NCBI RefSeq assembly: GCF_002760665.1
Contig: NZ_PDOB01000024.1
Location: 1 to 64,000, forward strand
Origin: Massilia psychrophila
GTDB taxonomy: Bacteria; Pseudomonadota; Gammaproteobacteria; Burkholderiales; Burkholderiaceae_D
Direction of reading: 5' to 3'
DNA length: 64,000 bases
A program made the translations under genes and the position numbers. Each line of letters starts with the position of its first letter. Positions within the stretch are counted from its first letter, which is position 1. The notes under the pieces are model-generated. The model did no database searches. It had not been told where the DNA came from and saw nothing but the letters and a program-made list of their open reading frames with translations. Below are positions 26,007 through 36,232 of this stretch, in pieces.

Positions 26007-27284
26007 ATGCCGCATTTTTCTTATCAAGCCGGCGTCCTGCACGCCGAAAGCAAGTCCTTGTCCAACATCGCCGAACAGTTCGGCACGCCGACTTACGTCT
26101 ACTCGAAGGCGGCACTGCTGGAAAATTTCGATTCCTACGCCAACGCCTGCGCGGGGCGCGATGCGCTGGTGTGCTACGCCATGAAGGCCAACTCGAACCT
26201 GGCGATCCTCGACATCCTGGCGCGCCGCGGCGCCGGCTTCGACATCGTCTCGGGCGGCGAACTGCTGCGCGTGATCGCCGCCGGCGGCGATCCGGCCAAG
26301 GTGATTTTCTCGGGCGTCGGCAAGACCGTCGCTGAAATGCGCCTGGCACTGGCCCACGACATCCTGTGTTTCAACGTCGAGTCGATCCCCGAACTGCACC
26401 GCCTCAACGAAGTGGCAGGCGCGATGGGCAAGACCGCGCGCGTGTCGCTGCGGGTGAACCCGAACGTCGACGCCAAGACCCACCCCTACATCGCCACCGG
26501 CCTGAAAGCGAGCAAGTTCGGCGTGGCTTTCGACGATGCGCTGGCGACTTACCGCACCGCCGCCGGCCTGCCGCACCTGACAGTGGCCGGCATCGACTGC
26601 CACATCGGCTCGCAGTTGCTGGACGACGCCCCGCTGCTCGAAGCGCTCGATAAACTGATCGAACTGATTGACGCGCTGGCGCGCGAGGGCATCGTGCTGC
26701 ACCACCTCGACATTGGCGGCGGCCTGGGCATTAACTACGGCGAAGCCGGCGAAGCCGAACCGGTGCCGGTGGCGGACTACCTGGGACGGCTGTTCAAGCG
26801 GATCGACGCCTGGCGCGCCGAGTGCTACGCCGGCGCGCCGATCAAGGTGATTTTCGAGCCGGGCCGCTCGATTGTCGGCGATATCGGCGTGCTGCTGACG
26901 AACATCGAATTCTTAAAACCCGGCCAGGAAAAGAATTTTTGCGTGGTCGATGCGGCCATGAACGACCTGATGCGCCCTGCCCTGTACCAGGCGTGGATGG
27001 ACGTGCAGCCGGTGGTTGCGCGCGCCGGCGAGGCCCACACCTACGACGTCGTCGGCCCGGTATGCGAGTCGGGCGACTGGCTGGCGCGCGAACGCGCCCT
27101 GGTGGTGGCGCCGGGTGACCTGCTGGCGATCATGAGCGCCGGCGCTTACGGCCTGACGATGTCGTCGAACTACAACACGCGCGGGCGCGCCGCCGAAGTC
27201 ATGGTCGACGGCGATTGCGTCCACCTGATCCGCCAGCGCGAAAACCCGGCCGATCTGTTCGCGCTCGAGTCGATCATTAAATAG
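26007..27284 (+). CDS. lysA: Diaminopimelate decarboxylase
   Basis: A 425-residue PLP enzyme (fold type III) that makes lysine from meso-diaminopimelate. The PLP lysine is K60 in CYAMKANSN. Other motifs are the HIGSQ substrate loop, GGGLGI phosphate-binding glycines, EPGRSI, and the active-site Cys in GPVCESGDWLA. It is preceded by lptM and converges with msrQ, whose stop is only a few bases away. Confidence 0.97.
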   Translation: MPHFSYQAGVLHAESKSLSNIAEQFGTPTYVYSKAALLENFDSYANACAGRDALVCYAMKANSNLAILDILARRGAGFDIVSGGELLRVIAAGGDPAKVIFSGVGKTVAEMRLALAHDILCFNVESIPELHRLNEVAGAMGKTARVSLRVNPNVDAKTHPYIATGLKASKFGVAFDDALATYRTAAGLPHLTVAGIDCHIGSQLLDDAPLLEALDKLIELIDALAREGIVLHHLDIGGGLGINYGEAGEAEPVPVADYLGRLFKRIDAWRAECYAGAPIKVIFEPGRSIVGDIGVLLTNIEFLKPGQEKNFCVVDAAMNDLMRPALYQAWMDVQPVVARAGEAHTYDVVGPVCESGDWLARERALVVAPGDLLAIMSAGAYGLTMSSNYNTRGRAAEVMVDGDCVHLIRQRENPADLFALESIIK

Positions 27285-27288
27285 AGGA

Positions 27289-27948
27289 TTACAAAGCGCT
27301 GCCGCTGCGCGCATTCGCTTGATGCGGCTGCGCGCGCGCGGCCGGTTTTGCCAGCTTCCAGTAAATCCGCAGTCCCAGCAGCACAGCGACGATCGCACCG
27401 AAGATGATCGGCTGCTCGAAGTCTTGCTTGCCCGCCTTCATCCACCAGAAGTGCAAAATGCCCAACGGCGCGACCAGGTAGATCAGCCGGTGCAGCCATT
27501 GCCAGCGCTTGCCGCCCAATCGCCTGATCATGCCGTTAGTGCTCGTAATGGCCAGGGGAATGAGCAGCACGAAGGCGCTGAAACCGACCGTGATGAACGG
27601 GCGCTTGAGCACGTCCTTCCACATCTCGGCGACATCGAAGAAATGGTCGAACCAGAGGAAGGTCATGAAGTGCAGGAAAGCGTAAAAAAAGACGAACAGC
27701 CCGATCTCGCGGCGCAGTTTCAGTATCCAGTTCCAACCGGTGAACTTGCGCAGCGGCGTCACCGCCAAGGTCATGCACAGGAAGTACAGCACCCAGTCGC
27801 CAGTGCCGCGCGTGATGTGCTCGAGCGGCTCGACCAGTTGCTGCGTGACGGTGAGGTAGGTCATCTTCGCCACCGGCACCAGCGCCAGCGCGAAGACGGC
27901 CGCCTTGATGGCGCCGACCTGGCGCGCTGTCGGATTGAACTTGGCCAT
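27289..27948 (-). CDS. msrQ: Haem-binding membrane subunit MsrQ of the MsrPQ repair system
   Basis: A 219-residue integral membrane protein with about six transmembrane helices and a ferric-reductase-like fold. Conserved histidines that would bind b-type haem appear in FLHFMTF and LHRLIYLVAPLGILHFWW. It passes electrons from the inner membrane to the periplasmic MsrP. It starts 4 bp after the msrP stop, so they form one operon. Confidence 0.94.
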   Translation of the reverse strand: MAKFNPTARQVGAIKAAVFALALVPVAKMTYLTVTQQLVEPLEHITRGTGDWVLYFLCMTLAVTPLRKFTGWNWILKLRREIGLFVFFYAFLHFMTFLWFDHFFDVAEMWKDVLKRPFITVGFSAFVLLIPLAITSTNGMIRRLGGKRWQWLHRLIYLVAPLGILHFWWMKAGKQDFEQPIIFGAIVAVLLGLRIYWKLAKPAARAQPHQANARSGSAL

Positions 27949-27952
27949 GGCG

Positions 27953-28936
27953 TCAGAAGTTCTTTTTGAGGTCCATGCCGGTGTACAGCGACGCCACCTG
28001 CGGGTAGCCGTTGAACATCAGCGTCTTTCTCTTCTTCTGGAAAAAACCGTCCTCGCCGATGCGCCGTTCGGTCGCCTGCGACCAGCGCGGATGGTCGACC
28101 TCGGGATTGACGTTCGAATAAAAACCGTACTCGGACGGCGCCGACACGTTCCATGCCGTCTTCGGCTGGTCCTTGACGAAGCGGATCTTGACGATCGACT
28201 TGGCGGATTTAAACCCATACTTCCACGGCACGATTACCCGCACCGGCGCGCCGTTCTGGTTCGGCAACACCTGGCCGTACATGCCCATCGTCAGTAACGT
28301 CAACGGATGCATCGCCTCGTCCATCCGCAAGCCTTCGACATACGGCCACTCGAGCACGCGGCTGCCGACGCCCGGCATCTGCTTCTTGTCGGCCAGGGTG
28401 ATGAACTCGATGTATTTGGCGTTGCCGGTCGGCTCGACTTTTTTAATCAATTCGGACAGCGAAAAACCGACCCACGGGATCACCATCGACCAGCCTTCGA
28501 CGCAGCGCAAGCGGTAGACCCGCTCTTCGAGCGGCGCCAGCCTGGTTAAACTGTCAAGGTCGAGCGTCATCGGCTTTTTGACTTCGCCTTCAATCGACAC
28601 CGTCCACGGCCTGGTTTTGAGCGTGTCGGCGTTGGCGGCCGGCTCCGACTTGTCGGTACCGAACTCGTAAAAATTATTGTAGGTCGAGGCGTCCTTGAAT
28701 GGCGTCTGCTTTTCCATGGTGGAATAAGCCGGATTGCGCTTGCCGGCAAATTTCTGGGCGGCGGGCGCATCAGCGGCGAAGGCCTCGCGGTTGGCCATTT
28801 CCCACAGCGCACTGCCAACGGCGGCGCCGGCCGCCATCCGGGCGATGAACTTGCGGCGCGATTCGTAAACTTCCTGCGGCGTGATTTCGGACGAAAACGG
28901 CAGGTCGACGCCGTTCGGGCTACGTTTGATCAGCAT
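27953..28936 (-). CDS. msrP: Periplasmic methionine-sulfoxide reductase catalytic subunit MsrP
   Basis: A 327-residue molybdopterin enzyme of the sulfite-oxidase fold that repairs oxidised methionines in periplasmic proteins. A Tat signal is present ([19 protein letters not shown] at 27-28), so it is exported folded. The molybdenum ligand is the Cys in [10 protein letters not shown] (residue 145). It is followed directly by msrQ. I see no linked regulator. Confidence 0.96.
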   Translation of the reverse strand: MLIKRSPNGVDLPFSSEITPQEVYESRRKFIARMAAGAAVGSALWEMANREAFAADAPAAQKFAGKRNPAYSTMEKQTPFKDASTYNNFYEFGTDKSEPAANADTLKTRPWTVSIEGEVKKPMTLDLDSLTRLAPLEERVYRLRCVEGWSMVIPWVGFSLSELIKKVEPTGNAKYIEFITLADKKQMPGVGSRVLEWPYVEGLRMDEAMHPLTLLTMGMYGQVLPNQNGAPVRVIVPWKYGFKSAKSIVKIRFVKDQPKTAWNVSAPSEYGFYSNVNPEVDHPRWSQATERRIGEDGFFQKKRKTLMFNGYPQVASLYTGMDLKKNF

Positions 28937-29034
28937 GGGTTCTCCGGCAATTCAGTGATGTGTGGAAAGCGGTTTGTCGTGGACATAGGCTTACCTTACA
29001 CTATCCTGCCAAATATTTCCGTGCGCTGCGGAAC

Positions 29035-30198
29035 CTACAGCTTGCCGTACGAATGCAAGCCCGACAAAAACATGTTCACGCCAAGGAAAGCAAACGTCGT
29101 CACCAACAGGCCGATCAGCGCCCACCAGGCCGCCACTCGTCCGCGCAGGCCCGACATCAGGCGCATGTGCAGCCAGGCGGCGTAGTTGAGCCAGACGATC
29201 AGCGCCCAGGTTTCCTTCGGGTCCCATGACCAGTAGCCGCCCCAAGCGTCGGCCGCCCACAGCGCGCCGAGGATGGTGGCGACGGTAAAGAAGGCGAAGC
29301 CGACCGAGATGGCCTTGTACATGACGTCGTCGAGCACTTCGAGCGGCGGCAAGCGGTCAACCAGAAGGCCATGCGACTTGAGCAGGTAGGCCGAACCGAC
29401 CATCGCCGCCAGCGCGAAGGTGCCGTAACCGATAAAGTTGGCCGGCACGTGGATCTTCATCCACCAGCTTTGCAGCGCAGGCACCAGCGGCTGGATGTCG
29501 GCGGCGTCGCGGGTGACGGTGTACCACAGCAGGAAAGCGACCGCGGCTGCGATGATCAGCAGCACGAACGGGCCCAGCTGGCGGGTGGCGTAGCGCTGCT
29601 CATAGTACAGATAGAACATGGCGGTGATCATCGAGAACAGGATGAACACTTCGTACAGGTTCGACACCGGGATGTGGCCGACGTCGACGCCCACCAGATA
29701 GGATTCGTACCAGCGCACCATCATGCCGGTAAAGCCGAGGATCACGCCGGCCCAGCACAGTTTGGAGCCGACCGACAGGCCGAAACCGGAACGCGAGATC
29801 AGGCCGATCCAGTAGAACACGGTGGAGAACACGAACATCGCGCTCATCCACAAAATCGCCGACTGCGACGACAGCATGTATTTGAGGAAAAACTTCTTGT
29901 TGGCCATGTCGAGGTTGCCGGCGTACAGGAAGATTGCCCACAGCGACAGCAGCGCGATGACCGGCATCAGCCAGCGCACCGGCTTCCAGTGCCACGCCAG
30001 CGCGATAAAAGTCGGCGCGGTCAGCACCAGGATCGCTTTTTCGTAGTAATCCATGAAGTTGCCGTAGCGATTCAGGGCGAACACGACACCGCCCAGCAGC
30101 ACGGCGGCGAACAGCCAGTCGAGCGCGCCGAGGCGGCGGAAATAGCCGGGCGCCTGCGCGTAGGTCTGGGTTGAAGTTTGAGGTTGTAACAGTTCCAT
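29035..30198 (-). CDS. ccsB: Cytochrome c biogenesis protein CcsB (System II)
   Basis: A 387-residue membrane protein with about eight helices and the haem-handling WWD motif WGGYWSWDPKETWALIVWL near residue 305. With ResB it carries haem across the inner membrane and attaches it to apocytochromes c in the periplasm. It lies 43 bp after resB on the same strand, next to a c-type cytochrome gene. Confidence 0.95.
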   Translation of the reverse strand: MELLQPQTSTQTYAQAPGYFRRLGALDWLFAAVLLGGVVFALNRYGNFMDYYEKAILVLTAPTFIALAWHWKPVRWLMPVIALLSLWAIFLYAGNLDMANKKFFLKYMLSSQSAILWMSAMFVFSTVFYWIGLISRSGFGLSVGSKLCWAGVILGFTGMMVRWYESYLVGVDVGHIPVSNLYEVFILFSMITAMFYLYYEQRYATRQLGPFVLLIIAAAVAFLLWYTVTRDAADIQPLVPALQSWWMKIHVPANFIGYGTFALAAMVGSAYLLKSHGLLVDRLPPLEVLDDVMYKAISVGFAFFTVATILGALWAADAWGGYWSWDPKETWALIVWLNYAAWLHMRLMSGLRGRVAAWWALIGLLVTTFAFLGVNMFLSGLHSYGKL

Positions 30199-30241
30199 TA
30201 TTTTTCTCCTGGGACTACCAGCGCTGCGGCGCTTGGCCAGC

Positions 30242-32362
30242 TTACGCCGATTGTGGCAGTTTCGCTTTCATGTCATTGAATTCATGTTCAAAATCAAGCG
30301 TCTTGCGCTGGGTGCTCATCGCCATCAGCGCGCGGCTACCGGGCTGGCCATCGCCGGCGTCGCTGAGCCACACCCACAGCCGGCGTTCGCGGATGTAGAA
30401 CATCGAAAAAACGCCCAGCACCAGGAACAGGCAGCCGAGATAGACCACTTTTTTGCCGGGCGAGCGGGACACCTGCAGCACCGACGCTTTAATTTCGACA
30501 AATTCGTCGAGCTGCAGGTAGACCGGCGCGCCGTAAAAGAAACTGTCAGACAGCGCGTTGGTGGCCAGTTGCAGGAAGCGGGCGTGGGTGTCGTCGGCAT
30601 TGACCGCAGCCTTGCCGTCGCGTTCGCGCGCGGCTTGCCACAATTCCCACAAGGTGCCGTTGAGCATTTTAAGGAAGACATTGGCGGCGTTGCGCTGTTC
30701 CGCTTCCGGCACCTTGAGCGAACCGATAAATTCCGACATCGCCATGAAACCGCCCCCCTTGCCCGCGCCGCTTCCGGCGAAGATGGCGAGGGTCTTTGCG
30801 CTCGATTCCTCGAGCTGCTTTGCCAGTGCCAGGGCGCCGGCGCTGGCGCTGCCGTCAGAAGGGATCGCGCGCTTCGCATAACGGGCAGCGGCCAGCGCAC
30901 GCAGGGCCGGATCGGCCAGCGCGGCGCGCAGGCGCATCCATTCGCGCACGCTGTACTCGTCATCGGCGGGAATGCGCAGGAAACTGAAGGCGTCGGACGG
31001 CGATTCGCGCATGCCGGCCAAAAACACTTGCACGCCGTCGATGGTGACCGGCTGCATGTAGTTCTGAAATTCGCGGGCCTGGCCGGTCTTGTCGCGCAGC
31101 TTGTACTGCACGCTTGGGCCAACGTTCTTCAAGTCCTTGTTATTGGCGTTCTTGGCGGCCGAGCCGGAGTGCTTGTCGAGCGTGAGGGCAAACTGCTGTT
31201 CGAGGCTTTGCCCCTTGGTCACCGCGCGCACGTCGGCGCCACCGATGTTTTCGACGTTAAATGGACGAAATCCCGACCACTCCACCGAATACTGCTCGCC
31301 GCCGCGCTTGAGGTCGGTCGCGGCGCCGACTTCGCCGGCCAGTGCGAAGCTTTGGCTGTCGACCCCTGCCATTGGAAAGCCGGTCAGCTTGAGCTTGCTG
31401 CCGCCGTCCTCAAAACTCGACTGGTACATCGCCACGCCCTTGTAGATCAGCGGCTTGTTCACTTCGATGGTGGCGGCAAAGCTGTTGCCGGTCTCGTGGT
31501 CGCGGATCAATACGTCGCTGGCGAACAGCTTGGGCATGCCGGTCGAGTAGAAATCGATGGTGAATTTCTTCAGCATGATATCGAACGGCAAGTCCTGCAC
31601 CAGCACCCCGCTTGCCTGCGGGATGATGGCCGTCTGGCTGCTGCCGCCTTCCGGAATCATGGTGTTGCCGCGGAAAGTGGGATTACCCAGGCCCAGCCTG
31701 TGGCGGGCCGGAATGTCGGCGATCACGCCGGTGCCGCCGAACGGAGTTTTGCCCATGAACCACTGCTGGAAGCGGATCGGCAGGTCCGAGTCGAGCATGC
31801 CGCCGACCAGGATGATGATGATCGAGCTATGGGCGAAGATGTAGCCGAACTTGTTGGCCGCGCCCTTGCGCGCCGCTACTAGCGTGCCGTTGCCCTTGTC
31901 GACGATTTTAACGGCGTAGCCGGCGTCGCTCAGCCGCGCGGCGCTCTGGCTTGCCAGCTCAAAGCGTGGCAACGTCGAGTTCCATTCGGCCTTGTGGTGG
32001 AAATTGCGCAGCGATTCCTCGCGCACGTTTTCGCGCCAGCTGCGCATGTCCTTGATCATCTTCGGGCCGTTGCGGGCGATGCACAGCGCGGTCGAAGCGA
32101 TCAGGAAGGTCAGGATCAGCAGGAACCACCAGGCCGAATACACAGCGTACAGGCCAATTTTGTTGAACACTTCGAACCAGAACGGCCCGAACTGGTTGAC
32201 ATAGTTCGGCATCGGCTCGTTTTGCTTCATCACGGTGCCGATCATGGAGGCGATGGCGATGATGGTAAGCAAGCTGATGGCAAACCGCATCGACGACACC
32301 AGCTCGACCGCTTCGGCCGGCGCGCCGCGCCTGGTTTTCAATTCAATTCCGGTGGTGTTCAT
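30242..32362 (-). CDS. resB: Cytochrome c biogenesis protein ResB (Ccs1, System II)
   Basis: A 706-residue membrane protein. It has N-terminal transmembrane helices (from about residue 25 and near 80-105), another after the SYAVKIVDKG region, a large periplasmic domain (about 230-640) and a final helix (GKKVVYLGCLFLVLGVFSMFY). With CcsB it forms the System II haem lyase. The frame runs 21 codons further up, but MNTTGIELKTRRG was taken as the start because a 727-residue version would read into the terminator region. It is co-oriented with the upstream cytochrome c gene. Confidence 0.92.
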   Translation of the reverse strand: MNTTGIELKTRRGAPAEAVELVSSMRFAISLLTIIAIASMIGTVMKQNEPMPNYVNQFGPFWFEVFNKIGLYAVYSAWWFLLILTFLIASTALCIARNGPKMIKDMRSWRENVREESLRNFHHKAEWNSTLPRFELASQSAARLSDAGYAVKIVDKGNGTLVAARKGAANKFGYIFAHSSIIIILVGGMLDSDLPIRFQQWFMGKTPFGGTGVIADIPARHRLGLGNPTFRGNTMIPEGGSSQTAIIPQASGVLVQDLPFDIMLKKFTIDFYSTGMPKLFASDVLIRDHETGNSFAATIEVNKPLIYKGVAMYQSSFEDGGSKLKLTGFPMAGVDSQSFALAGEVGAATDLKRGGEQYSVEWSGFRPFNVENIGGADVRAVTKGQSLEQQFALTLDKHSGSAAKNANNKDLKNVGPSVQYKLRDKTGQAREFQNYMQPVTIDGVQVFLAGMRESPSDAFSFLRIPADDEYSVREWMRLRAALADPALRALAAARYAKRAIPSDGSASAGALALAKQLEESSAKTLAIFAGSGAGKGGGFMAMSEFIGSLKVPEAEQRNAANVFLKMLNGTLWELWQAARERDGKAAVNADDTHARFLQLATNALSDSFFYGAPVYLQLDEFVEIKASVLQVSRSPGKKVVYLGCLFLVLGVFSMFYIRERRLWVWLSDAGDGQPGSRALMAMSTQRKTLDFEHEFNDMKAKLPQSA

Positions 32363-32423
32363 ACTGGACAATTTCCTGTGCTGCGGGTCGGGCACTGCGC
32401 CATTGACTCTCGAGGATATCAAC

Positions 32424-32456
32424 AAAAAGGGCAGCCCGCTTGCGCTGCCGCCCTTT
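32424..32456 (-). terminator. Intrinsic terminator of the dihaem cytochrome c gene
   Basis: On the minus strand AAAGGGCGGCAGC pairs with GCTGCCCTTT around an eight-base loop and runs into five T residues (A-run at 32424-32428). It lies about 58 bp past the cytochrome stop and separates that gene from resB. Confidence 0.75.
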
Positions 32457-32513
32457 CAGGTGATGCCGGCTGGCGCGCCCGTACTGCCCGCCTCCGTGTG
32501 CTTACGCGTTTGC

Positions 32514-33188
32514 TTACTTCAGGCCGGCGATATAGTCGGCAACGGCTTTCATTTCGTCGTCCGACAATCGCTTGGACAGCGTTGTCATCTGGGCGCTGTT
32601 CTTGCGTCCGCCGGCGCGGAAGTTCACCAGTTGGGCGACGGTGTAATCCTGGTGCTGCCCGGCCAGGCGCGGATACTGGCTCGGCAAGCCGCCGCCGTTG
32701 GCGCCATGGCAGCTGGCGCAGGCGGCAACGCCTTTGTCGGCAATGCCGCCGCGATAGATTTTTTTACCCAGCTCGAGCGTGTCCTTGTTCCTGGCGGCGC
32801 CCGGCTTTTGCTGCTGCGTGCCGAGGTAGGCGGCGATGTTTTTCTTTTCAGCATCCGTCAGCATCTTGGCGTACGTCGTCATGAGCGGATGATTGCGGTC
32901 CGGGCCGGTGAATTCGACCAGTTGCTTGTAGGTGTAGCTCTCGATCTGGCCAGCCAGTTTCGGATTGGCGGCGATGGTCGAATTGCCGGCGGCGCCGTGG
33001 CAGGAAACGCAGGCCGGCAGGCCACGCGCAGCGTCGCCCGCGTCGTACAGCGTGCCGCCCTTGGCGACGTCGGCCTTGATCACGGCCGGCGCCGCTGCGC
33101 CGCTGGCTGGCGGCTGCTGCGCTGCGCAAACGAGACCGGAAACCGCCAGGGTCGCTACCAACAAGGATTTCACAAACACACGATTCAT
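32514..33188 (-). CDS. Dihaem c-type cytochrome (cytochrome c4 family)
   Basis: A 224-residue periplasmic protein with a signal peptide (cleaved near VCAAQ, 23) and two CxxCH haem sites, CVSCH at 60-64 and CASCH at 157-161, one per lobe, as in cytochrome c4. Candidate axial methionines are M103 (HPLMTTYA) and the Met of NSAQMTTL. Cytochrome c4 shuttles electrons to terminal oxidases. Its maturation would depend on the ccsB-resB genes immediately downstream. Confidence 0.93.
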   Translation of the reverse strand: MNRVFVKSLLVATLAVSGLVCAAQQPPASGAAAPAVIKADVAKGGTLYDAGDAARGLPACVSCHGAAGNSTIAANPKLAGQIESYTYKQLVEFTGPDRNHPLMTTYAKMLTDAEKKNIAAYLGTQQQKPGAARNKDTLELGKKIYRGGIADKGVAACASCHGANGGGLPSQYPRLAGQHQDYTVAQLVNFRAGGRKNSAQMTTLSKRLSDDEMKAVADYIAGLK

Positions 33189-33215
33189 TCAGCCACCCTG
33201 AGACGAAAGTCAAAA

Positions 33216-33239
33216 ATTAGTTTTATGTATTAGTTTTAT
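33216..33239. repeat. Tandem AT-rich 11-bp repeat between divergent genes
   Basis: ATTAGTTTTAT occurs at 33216-33226 and again at 33229-33239. It lies in the cytochrome c / engB intergenic region, where the promoter of the minus-strand cytochrome gene would be, and may be part of it or a regulator site. Confidence 0.5.
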
Positions 33240-33346
33240 ATAATTGTGCAAGCCAAATGACGGCGGCTTAGCTCCAATCGTAACCCCTTATTGTACAATA
33301 GCTTTCTTGCGTTATCGCTCCCTTTTGTCGCATTTTCTCCCTCCCT

Positions 33347-35120
<1,774 letters not shown>

Positions 35121-35126
35121 GGCCCA

Positions 35127-36011
35127 TCAGCGCGAGGCCCGCCGGTATTCAGGGAACATTTCCTTGAACAGGAAGGCCTCCAGCGTGGCGCTGTCCTGCG
35201 GCCGCGCGCTCATCGTCACCACCCGTTGCAGGCGGTGCGAATCCCATTCGAAATCGCCGGTCTTTTCCTTGCGGATCAGCTCGACCATCTTCTTGACGAT
35301 GGCGGTCTCGACATCGACCTCGGTGCCCTGCTCCACCGTCAACTGCTGCAACCAGCGCCGCTTGAAGTTCGGGTTCCAACCGCGAAATTTCAGTTCGGCG
35401 CTGTGGAAAGTCTTGTTCGAAATGCTGAACACGCCGCCGGTCTCGTTGCGGTCGTCGCCGCGGCTGCGCCCGTTCGCCGCCGCGATGTTGGCCATCGCGA
35501 TGCGGGTTGCGCGGGCGTTCTCGCTTTCCTCGGCCGGCTCGTTGCCCGGGTCCCTGGCGCCCCTGGCCTTGCGGCGCGCTTCGATGTAAGCCTGCATGTC
35601 GGCTTCGGGCGGCGGCGGCGTGGTCACCGGTTTCGGCTCGGCTTGCACCACGTTGACCGGTTTTTCATCGGGCAAAGTAATCGTATTTGGCAGGCGCTTG
35701 ATCTGTACCGGCGGCGTCTTTGGCGTTTTCTTGGGCGCCTGCTGCTGCTGCGGTTTTGGTTTCGGCTTGCCTGGCGGCAGCGGTGCGATGTACACGATCG
35801 CGGCGCCGGCCGGCGGCGCGGCGTGCTTCTCCCGGTGGTCCTTGGTCAGGAAAAAGAGCGCCACCAACAACAGATGCAGCAGCACCGTCAAGACGAGACC
35901 GGTACGGTTGGCGCCGCGCACGCCGTACGGCGTCGCTGCCACGCTCAAAGCGTGGCCGCAATGGGCGCAAATACCATCGTGTTCCGGTGAAAAATGGGAG
36001 TGGTCGCGCAA
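35127..36011 (-). CDS. Single-pass membrane protein with TonB-like layout, function unknown
   Basis: A 294-residue protein with no family I can name. It has a short cytoplasmic N-terminus carrying a CxxC pair (CAHC, 15-18), one transmembrane helix (about 38-55), a long Pro/Lys/Gln-rich stretch (about 66-135, with PGKPKPKPQQQ) and a folded C-terminal domain (about 195-294). This order (N-in helix, proline-rich spacer, C-terminal domain) is that of TonB, but the C-terminal part lacks a recognisable TonB motif. The start is a TTG (36011), because no ATG lies in frame before about residue 139; it is uncertain. No ExbB or ExbD is nearby. It converges with hemB. Confidence 0.7.
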   Translation of the reverse strand: MRDHSHFSPEHDGICAHCGHALSVAATPYGVRGANRTGLVLTVLLHLLLVALFFLTKDHREKHAAPPAGAAIVYIAPLPPGKPKPKPQQQQAPKKTPKTPPVQIKRLPNTITLPDEKPVNVVQAEPKPVTTPPPPEADMQAYIEARRKARGARDPGNEPAEESENARATRIAMANIAAANGRSRGDDRNETGGVFSISNKTFHSAELKFRGWNPNFKRRWLQQLTVEQGTEVDVETAIVKKMVELIRKEKTGDFEWDSHRLQRVVTMSARPQDSATLEAFLFKEMFPEYRRASR

Positions 36012-36184
36012 AATGAATACGGCTTTCCGAGGGACGGCGTCAAAGGCAGCACAAGAGGCGCAGTCTAACCGTTTTGCGGCGGCTGCGCACGCGCGGGTAC
36101 TTGTGCAGCTTACAAGACAGCCTGCCTGGCGGTTGTTACAGAATGTATCGGCTGAGCCTCGCCTAAGCTTTCCCCCGCCAGCCG

Positions 36185-36232
36185 ATCAACGCATCAACGT
36201 ATCAACGTATCAACGTATCAACCTATCAACGC
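36185..36232. repeat. Six tandem copies of an 8-bp repeat (ATCAACGY)
   Basis: ATCAACGC, three copies of ATCAACGT, ATCAACCT and ATCAACGC follow without a gap. The last copy contains the stop codon of the RND permease (minus strand, 36226-36228). Such a short tandem array is prone to copy-number change by replication slippage. Confidence 0.85.
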
